A stretch of 64,000 bases of DNA from Nemophila menziesii. Lineage: Eukaryota > Streptophyta > Magnoliopsida > Boraginales > Hydrophyllaceae. The position numbers and the translations under genes were made by a program. Below the pieces are notes generated by a model. The model ran no database searches, had not been told where the DNA came from, and saw only the letters and a list, made by a program, of their open reading frames with translations. The stretch lies in NCBI GenBank assembly GCA_029959085.1, contig JARWIR010000051.1, positions 1,922,001 through 1,986,000 on the forward strand, read 5' to 3'. The number at the start of each line of letters is the position of its first letter. Position 1 is the first letter of the stretch. This document shows positions 33,454-44,654 of this stretch, one piece after another.

Positions 33454-34384
33454 TGGTCCAACTAAATGACTTGTTAGATCATGGCCAAATTTAGCTAAGC
33501 ATTTATTCATCAGAAGCTCCTGAGTTGTTTGATAAATAGAGACGATAGCTTAAGATTACGGATGTATTATCGTAAGTTGAATAAAATTACAATAATAAAT
33601 ATGTATCGTCTTCTGAGAATTGATAATTTGTTTGACCAACTACATGGATCTCAAGTTTTCTCCAAGATCGATTTGTGGCCGGATACCATCAAATAAGGAT
33701 TAAGACCGATGATATTATAAGGACTCATTTCAGAATAAGATATGGGCACTAATGAGCCAGCAGTCTTCATGGACATCATGAATCAAGATTTACAGATATA
33801 CCTAGATCTTTTTGGTAGTATTATTGATGATATCATAGTGTACTCCAGGGGCTCCATAAAACATGAGCAACGTTTGAGGACGGTGTTACATACGTTGCGA
33901 GAGAAACAACTATATGCTAAGTTGTAGAAGTGTGAGTTTTGGATATCCTAGCTAGGTAGCCTTCTTTGGCCATGTGATCTCAGAAAGTTGGATTTTGGTT
34001 GACCCACAAAATTTTAGGGCAGTAATGAGTTGGCTTGCACTAACCACAGTGACCTCAATTTGAAGTTTTTTGTGATTGGACGACTTCTATCGCAACATTT
34101 ATGAAGGACTTATCATGTATTGTGGAACCACTTACCAAATTTACTAGGAAAGAAATCAAGTTTGAGTGGACGTATAATTATGAGAAAAGTTTACATGAAA
34201 AAAAAAGACAATTAGTGACAACCCATGTGTTAACCTTGAAGGATCAAAAGGATTCACTATCTACAGTGACGCTTCTTAAGTAAGGTTTGGTTGTATACTA
34301 ACGAAAAATCATAACGTGATCGCATATGCATCGAGGCCATTGAATAATTATGAAGATAACTACCCAAATCATGACATAGACCTA
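33454..34384 (+). pseudogene. Chromovirus reverse transcriptase (broken)
   Basis: Recognisable blocks: [25 protein letters not shown] (33600-33675), the [16 protein letters not shown] stretch (33678-33715), then [17 protein letters not shown] and [19 protein letters not shown] (33760-33885), where IDDI replaces the usual FIDDILIYS, and a connection domain toward RNase H (34100-34384). The frame changes several times. LINE-2 inserted at 34384, and the RNase H resumes at 40970. Confidence 0.8.
34371..34384. repeat. Target-site duplication of LINE-2, left copy
   Basis: ATGACATAGACCTA, identical to 40970-40983. Confidence 0.9.
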
Positions 34385-34662
34385 TTTTAAACCAAAATCA
34401 ATAAAATAAATACGTAAAAATGCTCCCAGGCACGACTTCCAAAAAACCCTTTCCCCTTATCTGAAACCCGATCCCCCTCCACTCTCCGTCGTTCTCCGCC
34501 CCTCCCTGACCCCCCTCTCTTCCCCGTTAACGTTTCATCTTAAGATCCTAACAAGGATCTATGAAATTTAACATCATCTACTTCTCTTTCGCTTCTATTC
34601 ACTATCTTAAAATCACTGTGAGGTGTTTTGTTGAATTCTCGTTCACGCTTATTTTCTAGAGT

Positions 34663-36026
34663 ATGGCTTTTATTGTGGGTAAAGATGAAAAGGCAGAGGA
34701 TTCGGAAGATGATTTCTGCCTTTCACCAGATCGAGAAGCTATTTACTCAAAATTTGACGAACCAAAACTCTTGGTTTGAATTCTGGCTTCAGGTATTGTC
34801 AATCTTAATTATCTTACGAAGATTATTATTCAATACTGGGGCATCTCAGGCCGCATAACTATTGAAAAAAGAGGTGATAATTTGTGTACGATTCAGTTTG
34901 ATAAGGAAAAAGATCTTGAAACTGTGTGGGCTAATAGACCATATCATCATGTCTTTGGTTATCATGTTTTGGTTCAAAAGTATGAAGAAACTATATTAAA
35001 TCCTGCTCTTTTAGAGGAAACTTCTTTTTGGGTTCGATTAGCAAGAATTCCACCACTGTTTATTAAGGAATCAAATGTTATCAAAATTGCTTCAAAAATT
35101 GGTAAAGTGACAGAGATAGTCCTTCCTGACACTCTAAAATTCAAAGAAAAATCTTGTGTTAAGGCTAGAGTGGATGTTTCTTGAAGCCTCTTATTGCTGG
35201 TTTTAATTTCAAAATTTCTAAAGCTCAATCTGTCTGGATTTCATTCAAATATGATAAGCTCTTTGATTTCTGCTTCAAATGTGGGTTAATTTCACATGAG
35301 GAAAGAAATTGTGACAACCCAAATAAGCTTGCTATTAGGTTGGGAAACTGGATAAAGTTCTCAGAAGTTGAGAAAAGAGACAAGAATTTTGTTTTTAAAG
35401 CTATGACAAGGGTAATCAGGTACAGAAAACAAAAAAAACCTTTGAGAAACAAGTATAAGAAAAAATATTTAACCCTTGAAGAAGGGGAAATTGATACTTC
35501 ACTTAATATCAAAGGCAAAACTGATGATAAATCACTGAACAAAGTTCAGAAATCTCTTCTTACTCCAACTGTTAAGCTTGGTGACAAAGTTATTGAAGGT
35601 GTTACATTTAAATCTGAAATTAGACCTCTTATTTCTTCTGAGGTTTTACAATTATGTGGTTCTAATTATGATAATCCAAAGTTAAGTCATATTACTGACT
35701 TGGAAGAGAAGGATATTACTGATCCAACTATTACACAAAATTCAAGTGATAAAATTTGTTTTGGCTCTCTTGAAAAGAACAAAACTAGAACAGAACAAGT
35801 GAGGAAGGATCTTGTCCTTCCACTTGAGGATGAAAAGTTTACTCAAGATTCAGCAACTCTTGTCAACCTCTATGAGGCTAATGATGAGATGGCTGAAAAC
35901 ATTGAGGTGGAAAATAATGCAACTAATGATGGAATTGAACAATGGTATGAGGATGGTTTACTTGAAGGGATGGAAGCTGAAGAGGTTTGCAGGGTTGACC
36001 CACATCAACCCCAAGACCTTCAATGA
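34663..36026 (+). pseudogene. LINE-2 ORF1: DUF4283 / zinc-knuckle RNA-binding protein
   Basis: ORF1 proteins of plant LINEs bind element RNA. It starts at ATG 34663 (MAFIVGKDEKAED). A stop lies near 34777 and a frameshift at about 35184. The DUF4283 region covers about 34800-35180 (IQFDKEKDLETVWANRPYHH, FWVRLARIPP). The CCHC knuckle CFKCGLISHEERNC lies at 35271-35312. A long charged, low-complexity tail follows. It ends with CRVDPHQPQDLQ and a TGA that overlaps the ORF2 start (ATGA at 36023-36026). Confidence 0.8.
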
Positions 36027-36039
36027 TACAAGCCTGGAA

Positions 36040-36068
36040 CTGTCAAGGCATTGGCACAGCCTTGACAG
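36040..36068 (+). other. Hairpin just inside LINE-2 ORF2
   Basis: Arms CTGTCAAGGC (36040-36049) and GCCTTGACAG (36059-36068), perfect 10-bp stem, 9-nt loop, starting 17 nt after the A of the ORF2 ATG. Equivalent hairpins occur in the other three LINEs. Confidence 0.75.
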
Positions 36069-39000
36069 ATCTGATTTGATTGATATGATCAAGACTCATC
36101 ACTTAGAGGTATTATTTCTTTCTGAAACTAAACAAAAATTTGATTTTATGCTTTCTTTAAGTTCTAAAATACACTTGACCCTTGTTGCTCAAATTGACCT
36201 TGTTGGTTTAAGTGGTGGGTTAGCTGTTTTTGTGAAAGATGAAAGTAAATTTGATTTAATAAGCTCAGACAAGAACATTATTCAATGTACTTACTTGGGC
36301 TTAAAGAGTGGGATATGTGAACTTATTTTTGTTTATAGTCCTACTGTAGATGAGGAAAAAAGTACTTTTCTGAGAAAACTTAATGTTTTAAAACATGTGG
36401 AGGATAAATGGTGTATTTTGGGAGACTTCAATATGATAAGGTATCCCTCTGAGAAATTAGGGGGAAATATGAACTCGGTCCATAAGAAAAATATGCTTCA
36501 AATTTAATGCATTTATTCACTCAAGCCTTTTGTTTGATCTACCAGCTCTTGGATGTAATTTCTTTTGGTCTAACAAGAGAAATGGCAACCAGCTAATTAA
36601 ACAAAAACTTGATAGAATATTGGTAAATAAAAAATGGATGGATTCTTTTCCAAACTCATGGACTGATACATTGCCCCCTATGATCATTCTCCAATTATAC
36701 TTAATTTGGGATTACATAAAAAAAGGTTTATATTTTAAAAGGGATGGATTTTTTATAAACAACTTTGCAAAATGGTAATTGAGAAATGGAAATCAGGTCA
36801 TCTGATGGATTTGAGAAGTATTTCAAAGTTGAAATACAAATTATCAAAAATTAAAAAAATCATTTCAAAATGGGCTAGGCAAAGAATTTTGAACAATAGA
36901 ATTCTTATTCAGAACAAGGTTCAGGAACTTGAATTTTTTTTAATGAACCTCACAATGATGAGTATGAACTTAAATTTAATACTCTGAGTTTGGAACTTGA
37001 AGAGTATTGTAAAAAAGAAGAATTATATTGGTCTTTAAGATCAAAAAATAACTGTCTCAAGCTAGGAGATAGAAACACCAAGTTATTTCATGCTTCAACT
37101 AAAGTGAGAAAAACTGAAAATAGAATTTAAAAAATCAAAGACCTTAATGGTCAGTGGGTTTCAGAAAAGAATGTAATATCTGGAGTAATTACTATATATT
37201 ATAATGATGTGTTCAAATCAGATGGCCCTAGGAATTATCAACCTATCTTGAGTAAAATCAAGAGAGTTGATACTGATGATATGAACAAGTCACTTATTAA
37301 ACCTGTCACTTGTGAAGAGGTATAAAATGCTATATGGTCATTAGGTAGTGATAAGTCACCAGGTCCTGATGGCTATGGAGGCTTTTTCTTCAAAATATTT
37401 TGGGATACATTAGAAGATGATCTTGTTGAGATGGTCTCTAACTTCATCTCAAACAATACATCTTTAGAAACTATTAACTGCACTATTATAGCACTTATTC
37501 CTAAGTGTGAGAACCCAGATGTGGTGGTTTCTTTTAGGCCAAACAGCTGTGCAAATTTTATTTATAAGATCATATCAAAAATCTTGACACTTAGACTTCA
37601 GGAATGGATTGGTGGTTTGGTCTCTGAGACACAATCTGCCTTCATTCCTAATAGGTCTATATTTGAGAATATTTTGATAGCTCAAGAAGTTACTCATTAC
37701 TTGAATAATAAAAGAACTTCTAAAAGCTACTCATTAGCTATTAAAGCTGATATGAGTAAGGCTTATGAAAATATAGAGTGGGATTTTTTGTTGGATTTAT
37801 TATCTAAAATAGGATTCCACCCTGTTTGGATAGCTTGGATCAAAAACTGCTTTTCCTCGGTTACATATAAAATTCAAGTTAATGGTGAACTCTTTGACAT
37901 GGATAAACCCCAAAAAGGTCTCAGGAAAGGGGACCCCCTCTCACCATATTTGTTCTGCTTAGTAACTCAAGCCTTAACTCATCTTATTGATTACTTTGTA
38001 AATCAGGGACTCTTGAAGGGCATTAAAATAGCAAGAGCAGCCCCCATGGTTACTCATTTCTTGTTTGCTGATGACAGTTTATTTTTTCTTGAAGCATCTA
38101 ATTATAATATTGATATTTTTAATAATATTATTAATTGATATACTTTTGCTACAGGTCAAAAGTTTAATCTCAATAAAAGTGGGGTTTTGTTCAGCAAAAC
38201 ACACACCAAGTGACCTTAAAAATAAATTCTCTACTCTCCTGAGAATGAATAAACTTGATCACTTGGGAAAATATCTGGGAATCCTTTCCTCTTGGGGTAA
38301 ATCCAAATTCAAATCTCTTGAGTGGCTGGTGGAATTAATCATAAAAAGAATGGACAGATGGGATACTAAGATGCTATCAAAAAGTGGTAAAGAGGTCTTG
38401 GTAAAAGCAGTTATTGGAGTCATACCAAACTTTATCATGTCAGTTTTCTTAATACCTAAAAAGGTAACTTCTCACTTAACCTCCCTGATCTCCAATTTTT
38501 ATTGGAACAATCAAGGAGAAGATAGATGCCATTGGATTAAGTGGAAAACTTTAATGAATTCAAAAGATGAAGGTGTCCTCGGTTTTAAAGATTTTTATAC
38601 ACAAAACTTAGCACTTTTATCTTCTAATGCTTGGAAGTTTCTTTCCAACAAAGAATCACTTGTGTATAAACTTTTTAAAGGGAAATATTTTCCCCATGGG
38701 GACTTTTACAATGCTGATCTTTGTTGCAACTGCTCTTGGGGTTGGAAAAGTCTTGTTGAAGGTAAAAAATGCTTTGTTAATTCAATTAGATGGAATGTGG
38801 GTAATGGGTGTTCAATTAGAATCTGGGAGGACTTATGGATTCCATCCCAAGGTTTAATGGTGAAACCTCAAACCTGTGAACTTAGACTGGTATTTGAACT
38901 TTTTAATCCAGATACTTTTGAGTGGAACATTGAGTTACTTAACCTTTATTTCTCACCAGAAATTGCTGCAACCATTTCTTCTATATACATTCCTCCCTTT

Positions 39001-39336
39001 GACTGTCTTGACACCCTATTCTGGCCCTTCTTTAAGGATGGGAGTGTTTCAGTTAAAGATATGTATAGGAGACTTTGGAGGGCACAACAGGAAGGTGAGA
39101 GAGTAAAGGAAAAAAATATAGGGACATCTTCTTTTAAACTTGCTTCTAAGGAATGGAAATTAATCTGGAGTATGAATATACACCCTAAGATAAAAAACTT
39201 TATGTGGAAATGTTGTGAAAATGGTTTGGCAACCAATGAAAATAGAAAGAAAAGGAAATCTTGGGAAAATGATCAGTGTTCTTTATGTGGGATTGAAACT
39301 GAGAATGTTGAACATTTAATTTTTCATTGATCCTAG

Positions 39337-40037
39337 TAGGGGTGTGCGCGGGTCGGTTTTGGATGAAAAATACTCAACCCACAAACCGCCCGTTGTTGTG
39401 CGGGTTTTGAGAAATAAGACCTGCACCCGTCCAATCCATTATATAAACCATTGAGTTTCGGGTTGAGCGGGTTGCGAGTGCATTGCGGGTGATTTGATTT
39501 AATAAATGAGCCGAAATTGTATCTATAATCATGCAGCAGGAATATATTACAAATGCATGTTGCAACAAAAAATATAGATTATGATACTCATATACATTTT
39601 AAATCATCTCTGATTTTAAAAAATATAAATCAGATTTTAGAAAAATAAAAATGTGAATTAAACAAAAGATTGAGATAATATCATAACTGAAATGAAAACA
39701 GATTCATTTGAAAAAATATATTTGAAATACCAAGGTATTTAAAAAATTTAAAAGGGAAGAAATAAAAAAAGAAATATAAAGTGAGAATCACATGACCATA
39801 CAAATTTATTTGAATAAAATGAGCAATACAATTTTTTCTAATAGTTTATACTACATGGTAATCGGGTATGCGGGTTTGCGGATTTCAAGTTTAAAATCCA
39901 CAACCCGCAAAAAGTGTATACTTTTTCTAAAATGCAAACCGCAACCCACCCAATAGAAAACTGACCCGTATTATTTCGGGTTAATGTAATCGGGTAAGTC
40001 GGGTTATGCGGGTTTTCTAACCCGATGCACACCCCTA
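39337..40037. mobile_element. hAT MITE, 701 bp, copy 1
   Basis: Ends TAGGGGTGTGCGCGGGTCGG and, inverted at the right, TAGGGGTGTGCATCGGGTTA. The 8-bp duplication GATCCTAG lies at 39329-39336 and 40038-40045. Subterminal DNA is rich in CGGGTT/AACCCG; the interior is AT-rich and non-coding. About 90% like the reverse complement of 62867-63580 where compared. Confidence 0.9.
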
Positions 40038-40969
40038 GATCCTAGGCAAGAGCTTTATGGATGGCCAGTCCTCTGAGTTTTAACTCTATTTTGAGCCTTC
40101 ATTTAATTTCAAGAAGTGGGTTGCTTTTATAAGACAGTGCAGTATTGAAAGTAAACATGATGGTGTTTACTCTGGTGAACTTGCTTTCTACTTTGTTTGG
40201 TTTATTTGGAAAGGAAGAAATCAGAGTACTTTTAGAGGAACTACTCCAGAACCTATTCTTGTATTACAGGAGGCTCTAAAAGCCTATGATGATAATAATC
40301 TAGTCAAAAGATTCATTTCTGAGGCTAAAATTAAAAAACATTTGATTTAAATGTTGTCCCAATTTCTGGTAACAATAATTCTAACTCTGTAACTCAAGGT
40401 TTACACCTTAGAGAGGACAAAGTAAAGAAATGGAAATCACCTTCAGCTGGTTTACTTAAAATAAATTGTGATGCTTCCTTTGATAAGAATTCAAACAAAG
40501 CCTCTTATGCTTGTATAACTTGTAATTCTGCAGGTAGCATGGTGGATGGTTTTGCGAGGGAGATTAAGGCTAACTCAATTATTGAAGCAGAGGCTAGGGG
40601 GATGGTTCAAGCTAGTGAGATGGCTTCAATTTTACCTCCTGTCTCGGTTGAAATAGAAAATGATAGTCTTCTTCTAGTTAATCAATTGTCTTTTGGTAGT
40701 AAAGTGTATTGTAATATTTTGAACTTAGTTAGATACATTCTAAGTTGTAAAATTAAGTATAAGATTAAAATCTCCTTTGAGAGGAGATCAAAAAATTATG
40801 CAGCTGATTGGGTGGCTAAACAAGTGCTTAAAGGTGCCTTGTTTAGCCTTTGGAATTCTTTTCCACCTCCTCAATTAGCTAGAATCTTGGATAGAGATTT
40901 TGATCCACTAGGGATTGGCTAATTTGTAACTTGAAGTTTTTAATATATGCTTCTTTCGACTAAAAAAAA

Positions 40970-42338
40970 ATGACATAGACCTAACATCATTATGTTTCAC
41001 CTTGAAGATTTGGAGATATTGTATTTACAAGGTATCATTTGAGATCTATATCGACCACCATAGTTTCAAGTATTTGTTCAACCAAAAGGAGTTGAATATA
41101 AGACAACGTAGACGGTTACATTTCTTGCAAGATTTATGATTTGTCAATTTACTATTATCCAGGAAAAGCAAATAAGGTAGTGGATGTTTAGGCTAAGTCT
41201 AATAGGCTCTCAATTCTAGCTAAAAGCTAGAAATGAAAGTTGAACCTCTAATATATAAACTCCAAGAGGCTCCATATAAGGACTCCCAATTTGAATCCCA
41301 ATCTTTTTTCATATTCTTAACCACATATGGCGATGATATTTTTTTAGATACAACTATTTTCTTTTTCTATTTAATTCGTAAAGCAATGTTTAGCTTCCTT
41401 TTTCTTGAACACCCATGCTTTAGTTTTCCTTTTCTTTTTAACAACAATGCTAGCTTCTAATTTTTTTCATTCACTTTAGAATTTATTGTGATTTTTCTTT
41501 TCTAAAAAACTAAATTTAAGAAAGAAAATAATAAACTTAATATTTTCAAATAAAAATATAATATATTTTAGAATACTATAAGTATTTGAAAATAATTATA
41601 ATTATAAATTAAATGTTAAAAACAATATTTTCTAAAAAATATATAAATATATGAATGTATAAAAAATTTAAGAAATTTGTTAACTAATAAAATTGAAAAT
41701 AAAATAAAGTTAAAGTATATATTTTCAAATTGGGAAGGTAAAATTTAAAAGTTATTGGAGCAAAGTTGTAGTAGAAAATTAATATTTAAGAAAATTAGTT
41801 GTTTGATTCTGGCTATATATTTGGCTATATATTATTAAGAAGCTTTTGGACTTACTCTTAAGAAGGAAACCTCATGCTAGAATAGACACCTCAATCTATA
41901 CACAATATGAACTAGTTAACGAGTTTAACAAGTTACAAATTGAAGTGGTTCCATAATCGAGAGATGGTATTATTGCTCATATATCCATTCGACCTACACA
42001 AATTTATTGGATATGTGTAGCGCAACAAGCATATGCATTTTAGAATGATTGTGTAGTCTAAATAATTGGAGAGATCATGTATTCAACTCTACAAGAATGG
42101 GATAATGAGATTCAATGAGATATTGTGTGTGCCAATACATCCAGATTTAAGGAAGGATATATTAAATGATGCTCATAGATCTCATTTTTCTATCCATTAG
42201 GGAGGAACTAATATGTATCGTGACTTGAAAGAAATGTTTAGGTAAAATAATATGGAAAATGATATTCCAGAGTTCGTGTCACGGTGTTTGACATGTCAAA
42301 AGTTGAAGGTAGAGCACCAAAAGCCATGGTTTTACTCC
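40970..42338 (+). pseudogene. Chromovirus RNase H end and integrase start
   Basis: Continues from 34384 after LINE-2: FEIYIDHHSFKYLFNQKELNIRQRR-type sequence (41038-41110), the end of RNase H (WLE...DADALS region, decayed, 41130-41210), then after an AT-rich interval the integrase zinc-binding region: IHPDLRKDILNDAHRSHFS and ENDIPEFVSRCLTCQKLKVEHQK (42125-42325). Many stops. LINE-3 interrupts it at 42338. Confidence 0.75.
41290..41860. other. AT-rich interval inside the chromovirus, unexplained
   Basis: About 570 very AT-rich bases between RNase H and integrase remnants, with no ORF of known family and no repeat ends that I could find. Possibly another small insertion. Confidence 0.4.
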
Positions 42339-43852
42339 TTTTTTTTTTCTAAATTATCCTTGATATAAATAACGAAAAGTGTTAGCCTATACCCGAGGGT
42401 GTAGACTCTTGATACAATATTTTTGATAATCTACTAGGGATACTAACTAAGTTGGAGTTAAAAATATTGTCATCTAGATTACTTTTTCTAACCAATCCGT
42501 TGCCTTATTACAACCTCGATTACACCATTTAAAGCATGGTTTACATTGTTCCGAGATTAAATGGATACTACTAATAATATTACAAATTGTGGGTTTATAA
42601 AATTGCAAACTACCCTCTAGATTTTGCATAACATGGAGACAATTACTTTCTATTATAGCTTTGATGTTTTGATCACGAGCTAATAGACAAGCTTTTAAAA
42701 CCCCCAATGCTTCTGCCTCAAGAGAAGAGTTGGCTGAAATACCCCACACATTGTAGCTTCTAACCCTTCCAAGATGATCCCTGGTAATACAAGAAATAGA
42801 AGCTAAGTCATTTTTATAGGTAGCATTTGTATTAATTTTTAACAATTAATAGGAGGAGGTTCTCATTTTACTCTTGGATCAGTTTCTTTACTCTTATTTT
42901 TCTCTTTAGGGACTTTAATAATAACATTTTCATATGAAGGTAACCTTGATCTCTTCAGTACATTAGTATCATCCTTAGGGATATTTTGATTTTCATATTC
43001 TTTCCAACTTTGCATAGCTCTTTGTACTGTTAATACTGGATCCAGTTTTCTATTACTATATTTATAATCATTTCTATCCTTCCAGATTTGCCACGCTACA
43101 TTACAAAAGATTTCCAGTGTTTTTGTACCTGTTTTAAGCTTTTTATCAGCCTGTATTTCATATATACTTGCCATCCAAACATCCAAAGAGTTGTAATGTT
43201 GGTTGCTAGTATAGAGGCTAAGAGGCGAAGCAAACCAAACAGCCCTGGCCCATTCACAATCCATAATAAGATGTTCCACACTCTCAGGTGTATTATTACA
43301 AATATCACATAAAGGATTATTAATTATCCTTTTTTACATAGATTTTCATTTGTGGGAGGATATTTTTGAATGCCATCCACATAATTTTTTTTTATTTTTG
43401 GGGCAATATTAAGATTTTACATAACTTTCCAAACTTTTGGGTTAATTAAGCGAGAGGTAGACCCCTTTTTATAACTTTTATTACACCCTTTAGTATCTAT
43501 CTCATTTTTTAATAATTGATAGCCATTTTTAACTTCATAAATTCCCACTTTACCTTTTTTCCATACTGGAATATCTCTCCCACCTGTAAGAAGTATGAAT
43601 GTATTCAAGACAAGATTAGCAATGTCAGATGGATAATTATTCTTAACTAGATCAATATTCCAACCCCTCTTGTGTTTTAACATAAGATCAGAGACATTTT
43701 TCAGCTTTTTATTAGTAGGATGAGTAATTTCTTCATAATTTGTAGTCCACTTTTGAGTATAAATGCAAATGTTCTCACCATTTCCCACTTTCCATTTTAT
43801 ATCATTAATAATAAAGTCCTTTCTTGCAACTACGCTTCCCAATCCCCATGAG

Positions 43853-44654
43853 CAGTGGCGGATGTAGGGGAGGGCTGAGGTGGGCTGCAGCCCACCCCAG
43901 CCCACCCCAGCCCATTAAAGCACATTATAATTTAGCCTATTTTTTTAATAGGTTCAAATATTAATAGAAAAAAATTGCAGTTCCACCTCAATTGAAAAAT
44001 TAGCCCTCCCCAATTTAAAAACATAGTCTTTTAATTGAATATATTTTTAAAATCAATTCATTCGAAATCTCGAAATCTCAGGTTTGTCCTAAAATTCTTT
44101 CAATATTCTATATTGTTTGAATTAAAATTCTAGAAAATTCTACTTTGTCTATTTTGATTTTTGTGTTGTGCATTTTATTAAATTCATTGTATCCTTTTAA
44201 GTTTTGGATTATATCGTTTTTTTGTTTATTGAATTAATTCAATTATATTTGTGTTCTTTCCACCTCTGCCGCTAACACCTACAAATTAATGTGAACAAGT
44301 ATTAGAGATGTGATACATGATATAGATTACATAAGTTGTAGGCATTTGTGAAATAGTCATTACTATAGATACTGTTTTTAAGCGTATAATAAATATCCAT
44401 GAATGACAATAAAATACACCAAATTGCATTAATAGTCCAGTTCATTTTTTTTGTTTGAAAGTTTAGTATCCTATCTATATGAGAACTTTTTTTGTTATAG
44501 CTATTTAGTAAATATGATTTGTTTTCCGCAGTGCGCAAAAAAAAATTTGTGGGTGTTTTTTTAATGATTTTGTTATATATAAAAGGTTTATTAGGTGTGC
44601 CTTTTTCGTAACAATAATAGCCCTCCCTGACTCGAAATTCTGGATCTGCCTTTG
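43853..44654. mobile_element. Tip100-like hAT element, non-autonomous, 802 bp
   Basis: Left end CAGTGGCGGATGTAGGGG; the right end, inverted, CAAAGGCAGATCCAGAATTT. CAGTGGCGGA-type ends are typical of plant Tip100-group hAT elements. The 8-bp duplication CCCATGAG lies at 43845-43852 and 44655-44662. A run of GCCCACCCCA repeats occurs at 43890-43915. No transposase. An open frame across the right edge (44859-44302) is a LINE/hAT chimera, not a gene. Confidence 0.9.

Larger units (their letters stand above)
36023..40922 (+). pseudogene. LINE-2 ORF2: endonuclease, reverse transcriptase, zinc finger, RNase H
   Basis: ATG 36023 begins MIQAWNCQGIGTAL, a standard start of plant LINE endonucleases; a frameshift follows near 36070-36080. 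Endonuclease: LFLSETKQ, WCILGDFNMI (36408-36437). Reverse transcriptase: SDKSPGPDG (37350-37370), AIKADMSKAYENIEW (motif A, Asp present), KGLRKGDPLSP (Gln to Lys) and FLFADDSLFF (catalytic pair intact, about 38058-38087). The frame breaks near 38138. Thumb and zf-RVT run to 39330, then the hAT MITE. RNase H at 40440-40922 keeps CDASF, EAEARG, ENDS and AADWVA, and ends DPLGIG. Dead through frameshifts, though many catalytic residues survive. Confidence 0.85.
34385..40969 (+). mobile_element. LINE-2: near full-length plant L1-type retrotransposon
   Basis: Bounded by the 14-bp duplication ATGACATAGACCTA (34371-34384 and 40970-40983) and an A-tail at 40962-40969. The order is a 5' leader of about 280 bases, ORF1 (34663-36026), ORF2 (36023-40922) and a short 3' end. 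An hAT MITE with its duplication interrupts ORF2 (39337-40037). Without it the element is about 5.9 kb, consistent with full length. Inserted in the chromovirus RNase H region. Confidence 0.9.
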
